Assembly: GCA_964640725.1 (NCBI GenBank) | Contig: CAZXIJ010000001.1 | Span: 288,549 to 352,548 of the forward strand | Direction: 5' to 3' | Length of the DNA stretch: 64,000 bases | Origin: CALHVX01 sp964640725 | Lineage (GTDB): Bacteria > Pseudomonadota > Gammaproteobacteria > Pseudomonadales > Azotimanducaceae | In this document: in pieces, positions 1 to 8,394 of the stretch | How the letters are laid out: each line of letters begins with the position of its first letter | Position numbering within the stretch: position 1 is the first letter of the stretch | Translations under genes and position numbers: made by a program | Notes under the pieces: generated by a model | Told to the model about the DNA's origin: nothing | What the model saw: the letters and a program-made list of their open reading frames with translations, nothing else | Databases searched by the model: none

Positions 1-1150
<1,150 letters not shown>

Positions 1151-1221
1151 GCATGCTCCTGGTTCGTTGCTGCGAGTGCCGGGCCGGTTCTGCAAGCATC
1201 AGAAGCGTGCCAGAGGCATCT

Positions 1222-2172
1222 TCAGCAAAGCAGCGCAGCTCCGATCAGCCCGCTATCGTCACCGCCCACGGGGGGCAGCAGCGGCGTGCGCAGCCGACGC
1301 GTATCAAACAGATGCGGCTGCATGGTCCGAGGTAACGCATCATACAGCAGCGGCTGTTGCGAGATGCCGCCGCCGAGAACGATGCGATCGGGATCAACTG
1401 CGTTGACAATGGTTGCCAGCGCCGCGCCCAGTTGCTCCAAGTATAGTTCGCGGGTACGCTGTGTCTGCGCACAGGCCCCGGCAAAAATCTGCCGGCCATC
1501 CCGGGCCGGATCCGCTGCCGGCCAAAGCGCCCGATCGGTGCGCGCCAGGCCCGGACCGGACAGCCAGGTTTCGATGCAGTTGGCCCGGCCGCAGTAGCAG
1601 GCACGATCGGCCAGTACCGGGCCGGCAGGTCCGCGGACAAGCAGGCGCGCCGGCAGCGGGTTGTGCCCCCACTCGCCGGCCAGCGCGTTCGGCCCCCGGC
1701 GCAGGGCGCCATCCTGGACCCAGCCGCCGCCGACGCCCGTTCCCAAGATGACGCCAAACAGCAGGCCGCGCGCGCCGCCCGGCTGCAGGTGCGCCTGCGC
1801 CAGGGCAAAACAGTCCGCATCGTTCGCCAGCGCCACGGGCCGCGCCAACCGCTGCGCCAGGTCAGCGGGCAGCGGCTGGCCGTTCAGCCACAGGGAGTTG
1901 CAGTGCATCATGGCGCCGCTGGATGGCTCCGGCGCTCCCGGAGTACCGATGCCCAGGGGCAGCGCAGTCCCAGCTGCCGCGGCGCCAAGCGCTGCTGCCC
2001 GGGCCTCGAGCCGCGCCACCATCGCGCCGATGAGCTCGAGGGTGCCCCGATAGTTGCCGCGCGGCGTGGGCTCGCGCTCGTAAGCGATGCAGGCGTGCTG
2101 CTGATTCACAACCCCGGCCGCAATCTTGGTGCCGCCCAGGTCGACGCCGATTCGCGGCCAGGGCGGGGTCAT
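1222..2172 (-). CDS. ROK-family sugar kinase, probably fructokinase (Mak-like)
   Basis: This 316-residue cytoplasmic kinase of the ROK family would phosphorylate a hexose with ATP. The N-terminal phosphate-binding motif is GVDLGGTKIAAGV. The sugar-binding part has ANDADCFALAQ and GTGVGGG, and the ROK zinc signature appears as CYCGRANCIETWLSG. That last stretch resembles E. coli Mak fructokinase more than glucokinase, so fructose is the best guess; N-acetylglucosamine or glucose cannot be excluded. Its ATG overlaps the ampD stop as ATGA (2169-2172), which suggests translational coupling. Being next to ampD would also fit salvage of amino sugars from the cell wall, but that is inference. Confidence 0.85.
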   Translation of the reverse strand: MTPPWPRIGVDLGGTKIAAGVVNQQHACIAYEREPTPRGNYRGTLELIGAMVARLEARAAALGAAAAGTALPLGIGTPGAPEPSSGAMMHCNSLWLNGQPLPADLAQRLARPVALANDADCFALAQAHLQPGGARGLLFGVILGTGVGGGWVQDGALRRGPNALAGEWGHNPLPARLLVRGPAGPVLADRACYCGRANCIETWLSGPGLARTDRALWPAADPARDGRQIFAGACAQTQRTRELYLEQLGAALATIVNAVDPDRIVLGGGISQQPLLYDALPRTMQPHLFDTRRLRTPLLPPVGGDDSGLIGAALLC

Positions 2173-2732
2173 GGATCCGGGCGCGGGGTATCGAGCGCCT
2201 GCAGGTAGCCGGCCCAGTCAAAGGCGGCGCCCGGGTCGGTCTTGCGCCCCGGGGCAATCTCGTTATGGCCAGCAATGGCGCCGCTGTGCAGCTGCGGGTA
2301 GTGCGCCGTCAACGCGCGCGTGACCCGGTCAAGGGTCCGGTACTGGGCTTTGGTATAGGGGCGCGTGTCCGTGCCCTCCAGCTCAATGCCGATCGCAAAG
2401 TCGTTGCAGCGCGAACGGCCCTGCCAGGTCGACAGCCCGGCGTGCCAGGCCCGCGCATTGAAGGGCACAAACTGAGTGCACCGGCCCCGCCGGTCGATCA
2501 ACAGGTGGGCGGACACTTCTACGCCTGCCAGATCGCCGAAACTGTGGTGCGCCGCGCAGTCAAGCTCGCCGCAAAACAGCGCCTCGACATGGCCACCGCC
2601 AAAGCGTCCGGGGGGCAGGGAAATGTTGTGGAGCACCAGCAACGCGATGTCATCGGGGTCGGTCCGCTCGTCCGCAAAGGGGCTCGGACAGCGCCGGACG
2701 CGCTTGAGCCAGTGCTGTTGGTCTATATCCAT
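2169..2732 (-). CDS. ampD: 1,6-anhydro-N-acetylmuramyl-L-alanine amidase
   Basis: AmpD is the cytoplasmic zinc amidase that removes the stem peptide from anhydro-muropeptides during peptidoglycan recycling; loss of it derepresses AmpC beta-lactamase in species that have AmpR. The 187-residue length fits the family. Amidase_2 features are visible: VLHNISLPPGRFGGG with the first metal His, ARAWHAG, ELEGTD, and the C-terminal GHNEIAPGRKTDPG that carries the last His and the Asp ligand. The ATG at 2732 is chosen; a GTG two codons upstream (2738) is also possible. ampD is divergent from nadC with 93 bases between the two starts, the same ampD/nadC pairing as in Pseudomonas. Confidence 0.95.
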   Translation of the reverse strand: MDIDQQHWLKRVRRCPSPFADERTDPDDIALLVLHNISLPPGRFGGGHVEALFCGELDCAAHHSFGDLAGVEVSAHLLIDRRGRCTQFVPFNARAWHAGLSTWQGRSRCNDFAIGIELEGTDTRPYTKAQYRTLDRVTRALTAHYPQLHSGAIAGHNEIAPGRKTDPGAAFDWAGYLQALDTPRPDP

Positions 2733-2778
2733 GGTCACCAGATCAGATCGATTCGCTGTCGAAGGTTCGCCGCGAGGC

Positions 2779-2784
2779 TATTAT
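2779..2784 (+). promoter_or_regulatory. Candidate -10 element for nadC (TATTAT)
   Basis: TATTAT lies 42 bases before the nadC ATG, in the short ampD/nadC divergent gap. I see no good -35 box at 16-18 bases, so this is a weak prediction. Confidence 0.3.
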
Positions 2785-2825
2785 GGACCCACCGCGCGAA
2801 CTCGCGCACCGAAGGACATGCGCCG

Positions 2826-3686
2826 ATGGCACAGCTCTCACAATTGGAACCCCGGCTGCGCTCCGCCATCGCCGCCAACGTCGCTGACGCCGTCGCTGAG
2901 GATCTGGGCGACGGCGATATTACCGCCGAGCTGATCGCCCCGGAAACGCCCGCTCACGGCCGGGTCATTACCCGGGAACCCGGCGTGATGTGCGGCGTGC
3001 CCTGGGCCGAGCAGACCGTGACGGTCATCGATTCCAGCCTGCAGGTACGCTGGCACGTGCAGGACGGCGACCGCCTGCAGGCCAATCAGACCCTGTTCGA
3101 GATCGAGGGCAGCGCCCGCTCGATCCTGACCGCCGAGCGCACCATGCTGAACTTTATCCAGCTGCTGGCCGGCACGGCCACGCAGACAGCGCGCTACGTC
3201 GATGCCGTCGAGGGCACCAACGCACGGGTGCTGGATACCCGCAAAACGCTGCCTGGGCTGCGCCTGGCGCAAAAGTACGCCGTCATCTGCGGCGGCGGGC
3301 AGAATCATCGGATCGGTTTGTTCGATGCTTTCCTGATCAAGGAAAACCACATCATGGCGGCGGGCAGCATCACTGCCGCAGTCGCGACCGCGCAAAGCAA
3401 CCACCCGGGCAAACCGGTCGAGGTCGAAGTCGAGCGCATGGAACAGCTGCGGGAGGCCATTGCCGCCGGCGCCGATATCGTGATGCTTGATAACTTCGAC
3501 CTGGAGCGCACCCGGGCCGCCGTGGCAGAGAACGCCGGGCGGGTAAAGCTCGAAGCCTCGGGGAACGTGGATGAGACACGAATCACGGACATCGCGCGAA
3601 CCGGCGTCGACTATATTTCGGTTGGCAATCTGACCAAGAAAGTCACGCCCCTGGACCTTTCCATGCGGTTCAACGAGTCCGCCTGA
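2826..3686 (+). CDS. nadC: Nicotinate-nucleotide pyrophosphorylase (quinolinate phosphoribosyltransferase)
   Basis: NadC converts quinolinate and PRPP to nicotinate mononucleotide, CO2 and pyrophosphate in de novo NAD synthesis. The product is 286 residues, a normal length. Conserved blocks are EDLGDGDITAELI near the N-terminus, ERTMLNFIQLLAGTAT, DTRKTLPGLR with the substrate-binding Arg, KYAVICGGGQNHRIGLFDA, IKENHI, and the final barrel strand EASGNVDETRI. The open frame continues upstream, but the ATG at 2826 is chosen because GAAGGA stands about ten bases before it and family similarity begins there. It is divergent from ampD. Confidence 0.97.
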   Translation: MAQLSQLEPRLRSAIAANVADAVAEDLGDGDITAELIAPETPAHGRVITREPGVMCGVPWAEQTVTVIDSSLQVRWHVQDGDRLQANQTLFEIEGSARSILTAERTMLNFIQLLAGTATQTARYVDAVEGTNARVLDTRKTLPGLRLAQKYAVICGGGQNHRIGLFDAFLIKENHIMAAGSITAAVATAQSNHPGKPVEVEVERMEQLREAIAAGADIVMLDNFDLERTRAAVAENAGRVKLEASGNVDETRITDIARTGVDYISVGNLTKKVTPLDLSMRFNESA

Positions 3687-3735
3687 GCCCCCGGGGCTGG
3701 CCCCTAACCACCCGATCAGGAAAACCGCCGTCGCC

Positions 3736-4536
3736 ATGAGCCGCTACCAGGCCTTCGCCATACACCTGGGACTGTCCCTGATCATTTTCGCGGTGCTGGC
3801 CGCGCTGGTGGTTTACGTCTGGTACCCGCATTTTTTCTTCGAGACCGACGGTGGCTGGCAGGGCATACGGATCATCGTGCTCGTCGACCTGGTGCTCGGC
3901 CCGCTGCTCACCCTGGTGGTGTACAAGGCCGGCAAGCCAGGGCTCAAAACCGACCTGACAATGATCGGCACGGTACAGGCGCTGTGCCTGCTGGCCGGCA
4001 CCTGGGTGGTCTACAACGAACGCCCCCTGGCCCTGGTGTTCGCAGACGGGCAGTTCAACTCGGTCACAGCGGACACTTACCGCAATGCCGGGCGCCCGGT
4101 CCCGGATTTCAGCCGTTTTCCGGGGCCATCGCCGAAATGGGTGATGGTCGCGCTGCCGGAAGACCCGATCCTGCAATCAGACATTCGTCGCCAGGTGATG
4201 CGCGACAACGAATCAACGGTGTTGCTGACCGAACACTATCGACCCTTCGATACGGAGTCGCCGGTATTCACGGACGAGTCCACCGCCTTCGATGTCGTGC
4301 AGCAGGACGACTTCAAGAATCGCGGCATCGCGCGCTTTGCAGCCGCCCACGAGTTGCCGCCGTCGAGCTTCCGGTTCTACCCCTATGCCTCGCGCTACGA
4401 GTACTTCTACCTGGCTTTCGAGCCCGGTCAGCACCGTCCGGCAGGCCCGCTCAAGCCCGGCGTGCCCACCAGGGAAGAGCAGGAACAGCTCCAGCGCGCC
4501 CGGCGCAGCAACACCGGTGTCGCCGACGCATCCTAG
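3736..4536 (+). CDS. TfpX/TfpZ-family type IV pilin accessory protein
   Basis: This 266-residue inner-membrane protein resembles the TfpX/TfpZ accessory proteins found beside some type IV pilin alleles, where they help pilin assembly by an uncertain mechanism. Three hydrophobic segments lie at about residues 8-30, 45-62 and 76-94. Between them are the family-typical stretches VWYPHFFFETDGGWQGIR and VDLVLGPLLTLVVYK. A soluble C-terminal half follows, probably periplasmic, and ends in a charged tail. It starts 49 bases after nadC and runs convergent to the glycan-ligase gene. In Pseudomonas such genes sit between pilA and tRNA-Thr; here the gene lies on the far side of tRNA-Thr but within the same region. 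The family call is from recall of its sequence pattern. Confidence 0.78.
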   Translation: MSRYQAFAIHLGLSLIIFAVLAALVVYVWYPHFFFETDGGWQGIRIIVLVDLVLGPLLTLVVYKAGKPGLKTDLTMIGTVQALCLLAGTWVVYNERPLALVFADGQFNSVTADTYRNAGRPVPDFSRFPGPSPKWVMVALPEDPILQSDIRRQVMRDNESTVLLTEHYRPFDTESPVFTDESTAFDVVQQDDFKNRGIARFAAAHELPPSSFRFYPYASRYEYFYLAFEPGQHRPAGPLKPGVPTREEQEQLQRARRSNTGVADAS

Positions 4537-4553
4537 CCGGCGCACCGCAAGGA

Positions 4554-6572
4554 TCAGGGATCGACGGGCGATGCCCTGTCGGCAAGCCCTTCGCGCCAGC
4601 GCATAAGCCAGACCTTGCCGGGCTTGGGAGCTGCCAATCGTCGCTCAATGGCCTCGAGCCGCTGCCGGTAGCCGGGCAGATCGGCCGTTTCGCCCAGCGC
4701 CCGGGCGCGGGCAATCAGGTCTTCGGTCAATGCCCCAGCCTGCTCCGGAAAGCGTATCGAGAGAAGCTCCAGCCAGGGCGCAATCCGCTCCGTCATGAAC
4801 CCGTATGCGTCTTCGGGCGTGCCGGTGGCATCGACGAGGCGCAGCGCTGTCGTCAGCAGCTTGAGCGACGCGGGATCCAAGGCCAGGCCCTGATCAAGTA
4901 GCTGCCGGGCCAGGCGCAGACCGAGGGGGAAGTCACCGCGACCGGCACCGCTCCGAGCCAGCAGGTCCGCATACTCGATCCGGCTCTGCTCCGCATAGGG
5001 GTTAATGGCCAGCACCTCCTGCAAGGCCGCTTCCGCCGCGGCGTAGAGCGAAGGCTCACTGTTTTCCAGGAAGCGGCGTTTCAGGTGCAGCGCCTGCACC
5101 ACGACCGGCGTGCTGCGATCGCTATTCAGGCGCTGTGCCGTCCGGGCAAATTGCAGCTGACGGTCGACAGAGACCCGCAGCTGGCTGGTGCCCGGCAGGC
5201 TCGGCTGGCCCGAGAACACGCCCAGAGTCACGTTCTCGAGCGCAAGCAAACCAAGCGCCCAGATGCCTAGCCCCAGGGCGGCCAGCCAGGCGATCAAACT
5301 CCCGCGGCGCACCGCAGGTCCCGCCGGCTGATCCGGGTTGGCGGCGGCACTCCAGCCTGCCAGCAAGCCAATGGCGAGCGCCAGGCTCAGCGTGTAAAAC
5401 ACATAGGTGACCGCCGCATGTACGAGCACACAGCCGAGCGCGACCCAGCCCCCGGCGCGCAGCCAGCGTTCGCTGGCTGGCGGCGTCCGCAGCGACAACA
5501 GGCCCTGGACAACGACGAGCGCCAGGAAGAACAGCAACGGCACCAGCAGCCAGATTCCCCCTTCGACGGCAAACTGGACATAGTCGTTATGCACGAACCG
5601 CCCACCGGAAGTCTGCTCCTGCAGGCTCCGAACGGCCGGATATCGGAGGTCGTAGCCGTACAGCCCAAGCCCGTGCGGAAAGGCGTCGCTGGCCAGCGTC
5701 GCGGCGGAGCGCAGCAGCAGCCGGCGCTGTTCCAGTGCGCTATCCGAAGCCAGCTCCTGGCCAACGGCTTCCTGGAACGCCACAGACAGCGCACTGACCG
5801 TGCCCCAGGACACAGCGGTTGCCAACACCACGGCAAGCACCGGGCGCCAGCGCGCGCGGCGCAAGAGCACGAGCACGACCCACCCGACAACAACGGCAAG
5901 GAACAGCGCCGAGGCGGCCCGGCTGGCGGTCGAAAACACCGCGAGGCTGCCCAGCGCTGCGGCAGCGGCAACCTTGAACAGGGTCCCGGCCCGCACGGCT
6001 GTGTCGGCGGGCCCTGCAAGGTGCCGGTGCAGCCAGGGCACCAGCCCCAGATACACGAGCATGGCAAAGCTGGTCGGGTCCGCCAGCGGTTCCTGGGTAC
6101 GCTCCTGCCAGCCGAGGAAGCGGACCGCAGAAATCAGCACCATGATCGCCAGAATTCCCAGTGCCAGCGCCGGCAGGGACACCAGCTGCCGGGGATTGGC
6201 CATCAGGGCCCGCTGGCGTTCCGCGCCATGCATCCGGGCGATCCCGTAAGCCGCCGGTGCGGCCCCGACGATGAAGCCGCCGGAGAAACTGGTTTCCGGG
6301 CTGATCGCGCCCAGCACCTGGACCAGGCAGAGCCCCAGCAAAGACACGGCCACAAGCGTCGCGCCCACCCGATCGGCGGCCAGCCAACGCTGGAATGCAA
6401 CCGGGCCAGACAGCAGAAAGGCCGCAAACAGGGCGACGGACACGAGCACCAGGAACAGGTGGTTGAAGCCGACGCCATAGAAAAACAGGCTGATCAGCAG
6501 CGCCGCAAACACACAGAACGCGATCAGGTTCAGGCGCAGGGCGGTCAACGGGGGGGACGGATCGGTATGCAT
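4554..6572 (-). CDS. Wzy/WaaL-type membrane glycan ligase, possible pilin O-oligosaccharyltransferase
   Basis: This 672-residue polytopic membrane protein belongs to the O-antigen ligase/polymerase superfamily (Wzy_C). About ten hydrophobic segments occupy residues 12-450. The long periplasmic loop carries FVHNDYVQFAVEGGIW, the His-containing motif typical of WaaL, Wzy and PglL enzymes. The last 220 residues are soluble and helical with TPR-like Ala/Leu spacing, such as LQEVLAINPYAEQSRIEYA, comparable to the C-terminal domain of long PglL-type enzymes. Such enzymes transfer a lipid-linked glycan to lipid A, to a growing O-chain or to Ser/Thr of pilin. Its place beside the pilins, tRNA-Thr and a TfpZ-like gene favours pilin glycosylation, but LPS ligation is possible. 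The CDS shares no overlap with its neighbours. Confidence 0.8.
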   Translation of the reverse strand: MHTDPSPPLTALRLNLIAFCVFAALLISLFFYGVGFNHLFLVLVSVALFAAFLLSGPVAFQRWLAADRVGATLVAVSLLGLCLVQVLGAISPETSFSGGFIVGAAPAAYGIARMHGAERQRALMANPRQLVSLPALALGILAIMVLISAVRFLGWQERTQEPLADPTSFAMLVYLGLVPWLHRHLAGPADTAVRAGTLFKVAAAAALGSLAVFSTASRAASALFLAVVVGWVVLVLLRRARWRPVLAVVLATAVSWGTVSALSVAFQEAVGQELASDSALEQRRLLLRSAATLASDAFPHGLGLYGYDLRYPAVRSLQEQTSGGRFVHNDYVQFAVEGGIWLLVPLLFFLALVVVQGLLSLRTPPASERWLRAGGWVALGCVLVHAAVTYVFYTLSLALAIGLLAGWSAAANPDQPAGPAVRRGSLIAWLAALGLGIWALGLLALENVTLGVFSGQPSLPGTSQLRVSVDRQLQFARTAQRLNSDRSTPVVVQALHLKRRFLENSEPSLYAAAEAALQEVLAINPYAEQSRIEYADLLARSGAGRGDFPLGLRLARQLLDQGLALDPASLKLLTTALRLVDATGTPEDAYGFMTERIAPWLELLSIRFPEQAGALTEDLIARARALGETADLPGYRQRLEAIERRLAAPKPGKVWLMRWREGLADRASPVDP

Positions 6573-6618
6573 GGCTCCCGCATCGCGACGCGCAGGGCGT
6601 CAGCGGATCTTGAGTCGC

Positions 6619-6694
<76 letters not shown>

Positions 6695-6734
6695 GTGAGA
6701 CTAGACGCGGCAGGTCATCAGGACGCGCAAGATA

Positions 6735-6748
6735 CCCCCTTTCGGGGG
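6735..6748 (-). terminator. Small stable hairpin between the minor pilin and tRNA-Thr
   Basis: On the minus strand CCCCC-GAAA-GGGGG forms a GNRA-loop hairpin followed by TATCTT. It lies about 80 bases after the pilin stop and could terminate pilin transcription or separate it from the tRNA. There is no long U run. Confidence 0.4.
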
Positions 6749-6826
6749 CGATGCAAACAGCCGGGGATCCTGCGCTGAGCTGGGGTCTCCCGAAGGTCTC
6801 TGCGAGGCCTCTTTTGAGGCTTCTTC

Positions 6827-7228
6827 CTAAGGACAGGGCGTGCCCGCCGGATACTCGATGCAGCGCGTGTTGCCGTTCGGGTCAATGCCCGTCAGGCGGT
6901 AAATTGAGCCATCGCCAGCGGCGATGCTGTAGAGGTACTCGGCACCATCTCGGGGCTCCCAGCCAATGGCTGCCTCGATCGCGGCCTTGTCGGCAAGATT
7001 GACGGCATAGTCGCCTGTACGTAGCCGAAAGTCTTCCTGGAACACTTCGATCGTCGCCATATTGCTGAGCAACACGCCAGCTTCGCTTGTCTGTACGTAG
7101 TTCTGGTACATGGGCATGGCTATCGCGCCGACGATAGAGAGGATTACCACCGAGATCAGCAGCTCGATTAAGGAAAAGCCCTGCTGACCGTGCCGGACAG
7201 ATACTCGTGTCGAAAAACTGTGCTTCAT
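6827..7228 (-). CDS. Type IV pilin-like protein (second pilin, possibly minor)
   Basis: This 133-residue prepilin has a 16-residue basic leader ending in G, then FSLIELLISVVILS with the invariant Glu at +5, the signature cut by PilD. The hydrophobic helix is followed by MYQNYVQTSEAG as in major pilins. Two cysteines near the end, in CIEYPAGTPCP, could form the disulfide-bonded D-loop. It lies 127 bases downstream of pilA behind a terminator-like hairpin, so it is probably expressed less than pilA or from its own start. It may be a second structural pilin, a minor pilin or an alternative allele. No fimT/pilVWX-type minor pilin genes are nearby. Confidence 0.85.
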   Translation of the reverse strand: MKHSFSTRVSVRHGQQGFSLIELLISVVILSIVGAIAMPMYQNYVQTSEAGVLLSNMATIEVFQEDFRLRTGDYAVNLADKAAIEAAIGWEPRDGAEYLYSIAAGDGSIYRLTGIDPNGNTRCIEYPAGTPCP

Positions 7229-7307
7229 GATCGGGCCCTCTCAGTGCGTCGACGAGGCTTTAGTCGACTGGGGTAGCGACAAATTCAGTGGCTCAAAACG
7301 AGAGAAA

Positions 7308-7330
7308 GCGGGGCTCAATACAAGCCCCGC
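7308..7330 (-). terminator. Rho-independent terminator-like hairpin after pilA
   Basis: On the minus strand an eight-base-pair GC-rich stem (GCGGGGCT/AGCCCCGC) with a seven-base loop is followed by TTTCTCTCGTTTT. It lies 26 bases past the pilA stop and should end or attenuate pilA transcription before the second pilin gene. Confidence 0.65.
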
Positions 7331-7355
7331 CTTCTACCCAGCTAAACCATTAGGC

Positions 7356-7847
7356 TTAGGGGTTGCAGTCGTTCTGCGTCCAGCAGATCTGACGGCTGAC
7401 AACAGTGTCGTCTTCGAAGCCACCGTAAGTGGGCCGGTCAACCTGCATAACCAGGTTGCTGGCGAGCACCGTACCGCTGACCAGTTGGATCCCGATCGCA
7501 CCGGTCGCTGCGTCACCATTCGCCGTGGTAACGAAAGCCGGGCCGCCTTCCGGGGCAGTAGCGCCTGCAGTTTCGAGGTCGAGCAGGTCAACCCACTCCT
7601 GCGCAGAATCAGTGGCGTCACTGACATCAGCCCGCGTTTCAGTGCCCATGGACAGCTCAGTGCGCAGTCGCTGGTACTCGTTCCGAATGAATCGAACAGC
7701 CTGCTCGTAGTGCGTGTTCATCTTCGCGGTGTTGGTCGTCTCGATGTAGTTCTGGTAAGCCGGCAGTGCGACAGCAGCCAGGATGCCGATAATGGCGACT
7801 ACGATCATCAGTTCGATGAGGGTGAAACCCTTCTGGATAGACTTCAT
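7356..7847 (-). CDS. pilA: Type IV major pilin
   Basis: PilA is the structural subunit of the type IV pilus, processed in the inner membrane by PilD and polymerised by PilB/PilC. The 163-residue precursor has the short leader MKSIQKG, then FTLIELMIVVAIIGILA with Glu at +5, ALPAYQNYIETT, and a small C-terminal disulfide loop between the two Cys of CWTQNDC. A strong GGAG ribosome site precedes the ATG, and a sigma-54 promoter lies about 120 bases upstream of the start. A terminator hairpin follows. It is divergent from pilB, the classic arrangement. There is no C-terminal Ser of the kind glycosylated by Pseudomonas TfpO. Confidence 0.95.
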   Translation of the reverse strand: MKSIQKGFTLIELMIVVAIIGILAAVALPAYQNYIETTNTAKMNTHYEQAVRFIRNEYQRLRTELSMGTETRADVSDATDSAQEWVDLLDLETAGATAPEGGPAFVTTANGDAATGAIGIQLVSGTVLASNLVMQVDRPTYGGFEDDTVVSRQICWTQNDCNP

Positions 7848-8394
7848 GGTGTTACTCCAAGTTTAGAAACAAAGTCAGGATCGATGTCGGCCCCTCACGT
7901 CCGTCGCTCCGTCTGAGCGCCGCTCCGACCGCGCCGCTCCGGAGAGCGAAGGTGCCGCGAATCTTGATGAACAGGGAGCAATCCCTGTGCCAGTTTGGCC
8001 GCACTCTGCCCGAAAAAATTATTTCTTCATATATATCAAAAAGATAAGAACAGTTCGGCCTCGCTCCGGAGCGAATTGAGACTGTCGCCTCAATTTGCCG
8101 CGGGTACGAACAACGTCAGTAGGTGACCAAGCACGGCAGTTCGCCGGGTGACGCAAACGGACCCAAAGTCCCTTGCTGACCTGTTCAGCGTAGCTTAATC
8201 GTGCGGGATTCAAGCTCTCAGGCCCTGCTCGCAAGCCTGTGCAGGCCGTCGCCCCAAGCATTCGTCAGCTTCTGTGACGGCCTTATCGACCCAAGGGTGA
8301 CCGCTGATTAGACTTCCCGCGAATTCGCTCGTTAAGGTGTTCGCTGGCACACGCGCATCGCGGTCAAACGCGACTAGACAAGGATTGCAGCCCC
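7848..8394. other. Divergent pilA/pilB intergenic region
   Basis: These 547 bases hold no convincing gene. They contain the pilA sigma-54 promoter (7978-7992) and, upstream of it, an AT-rich stretch around 8015-8055 that could bend DNA or bind a PilR-type activator. The pilA leader is about 120 bases long. No strong sigma-70 promoter for pilB is obvious in the right part. Confidence 0.7.
7978..7992 (-). promoter_or_regulatory. Sigma-54 (RpoN) promoter of pilA
   Basis: On the minus strand TGGCAC-AGGGA-TTGC matches the -24/-12 consensus of sigma-54 promoters exactly in sequence and spacing. Transcription would start near 7967, giving a leader of about 120 bases before the pilA ATG. In Pseudomonas pilA is likewise transcribed by RpoN with the PilS/PilR two-component system. 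rpoN is at 58255 in this window; no pilSR pair is seen here. Confidence 0.88.
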
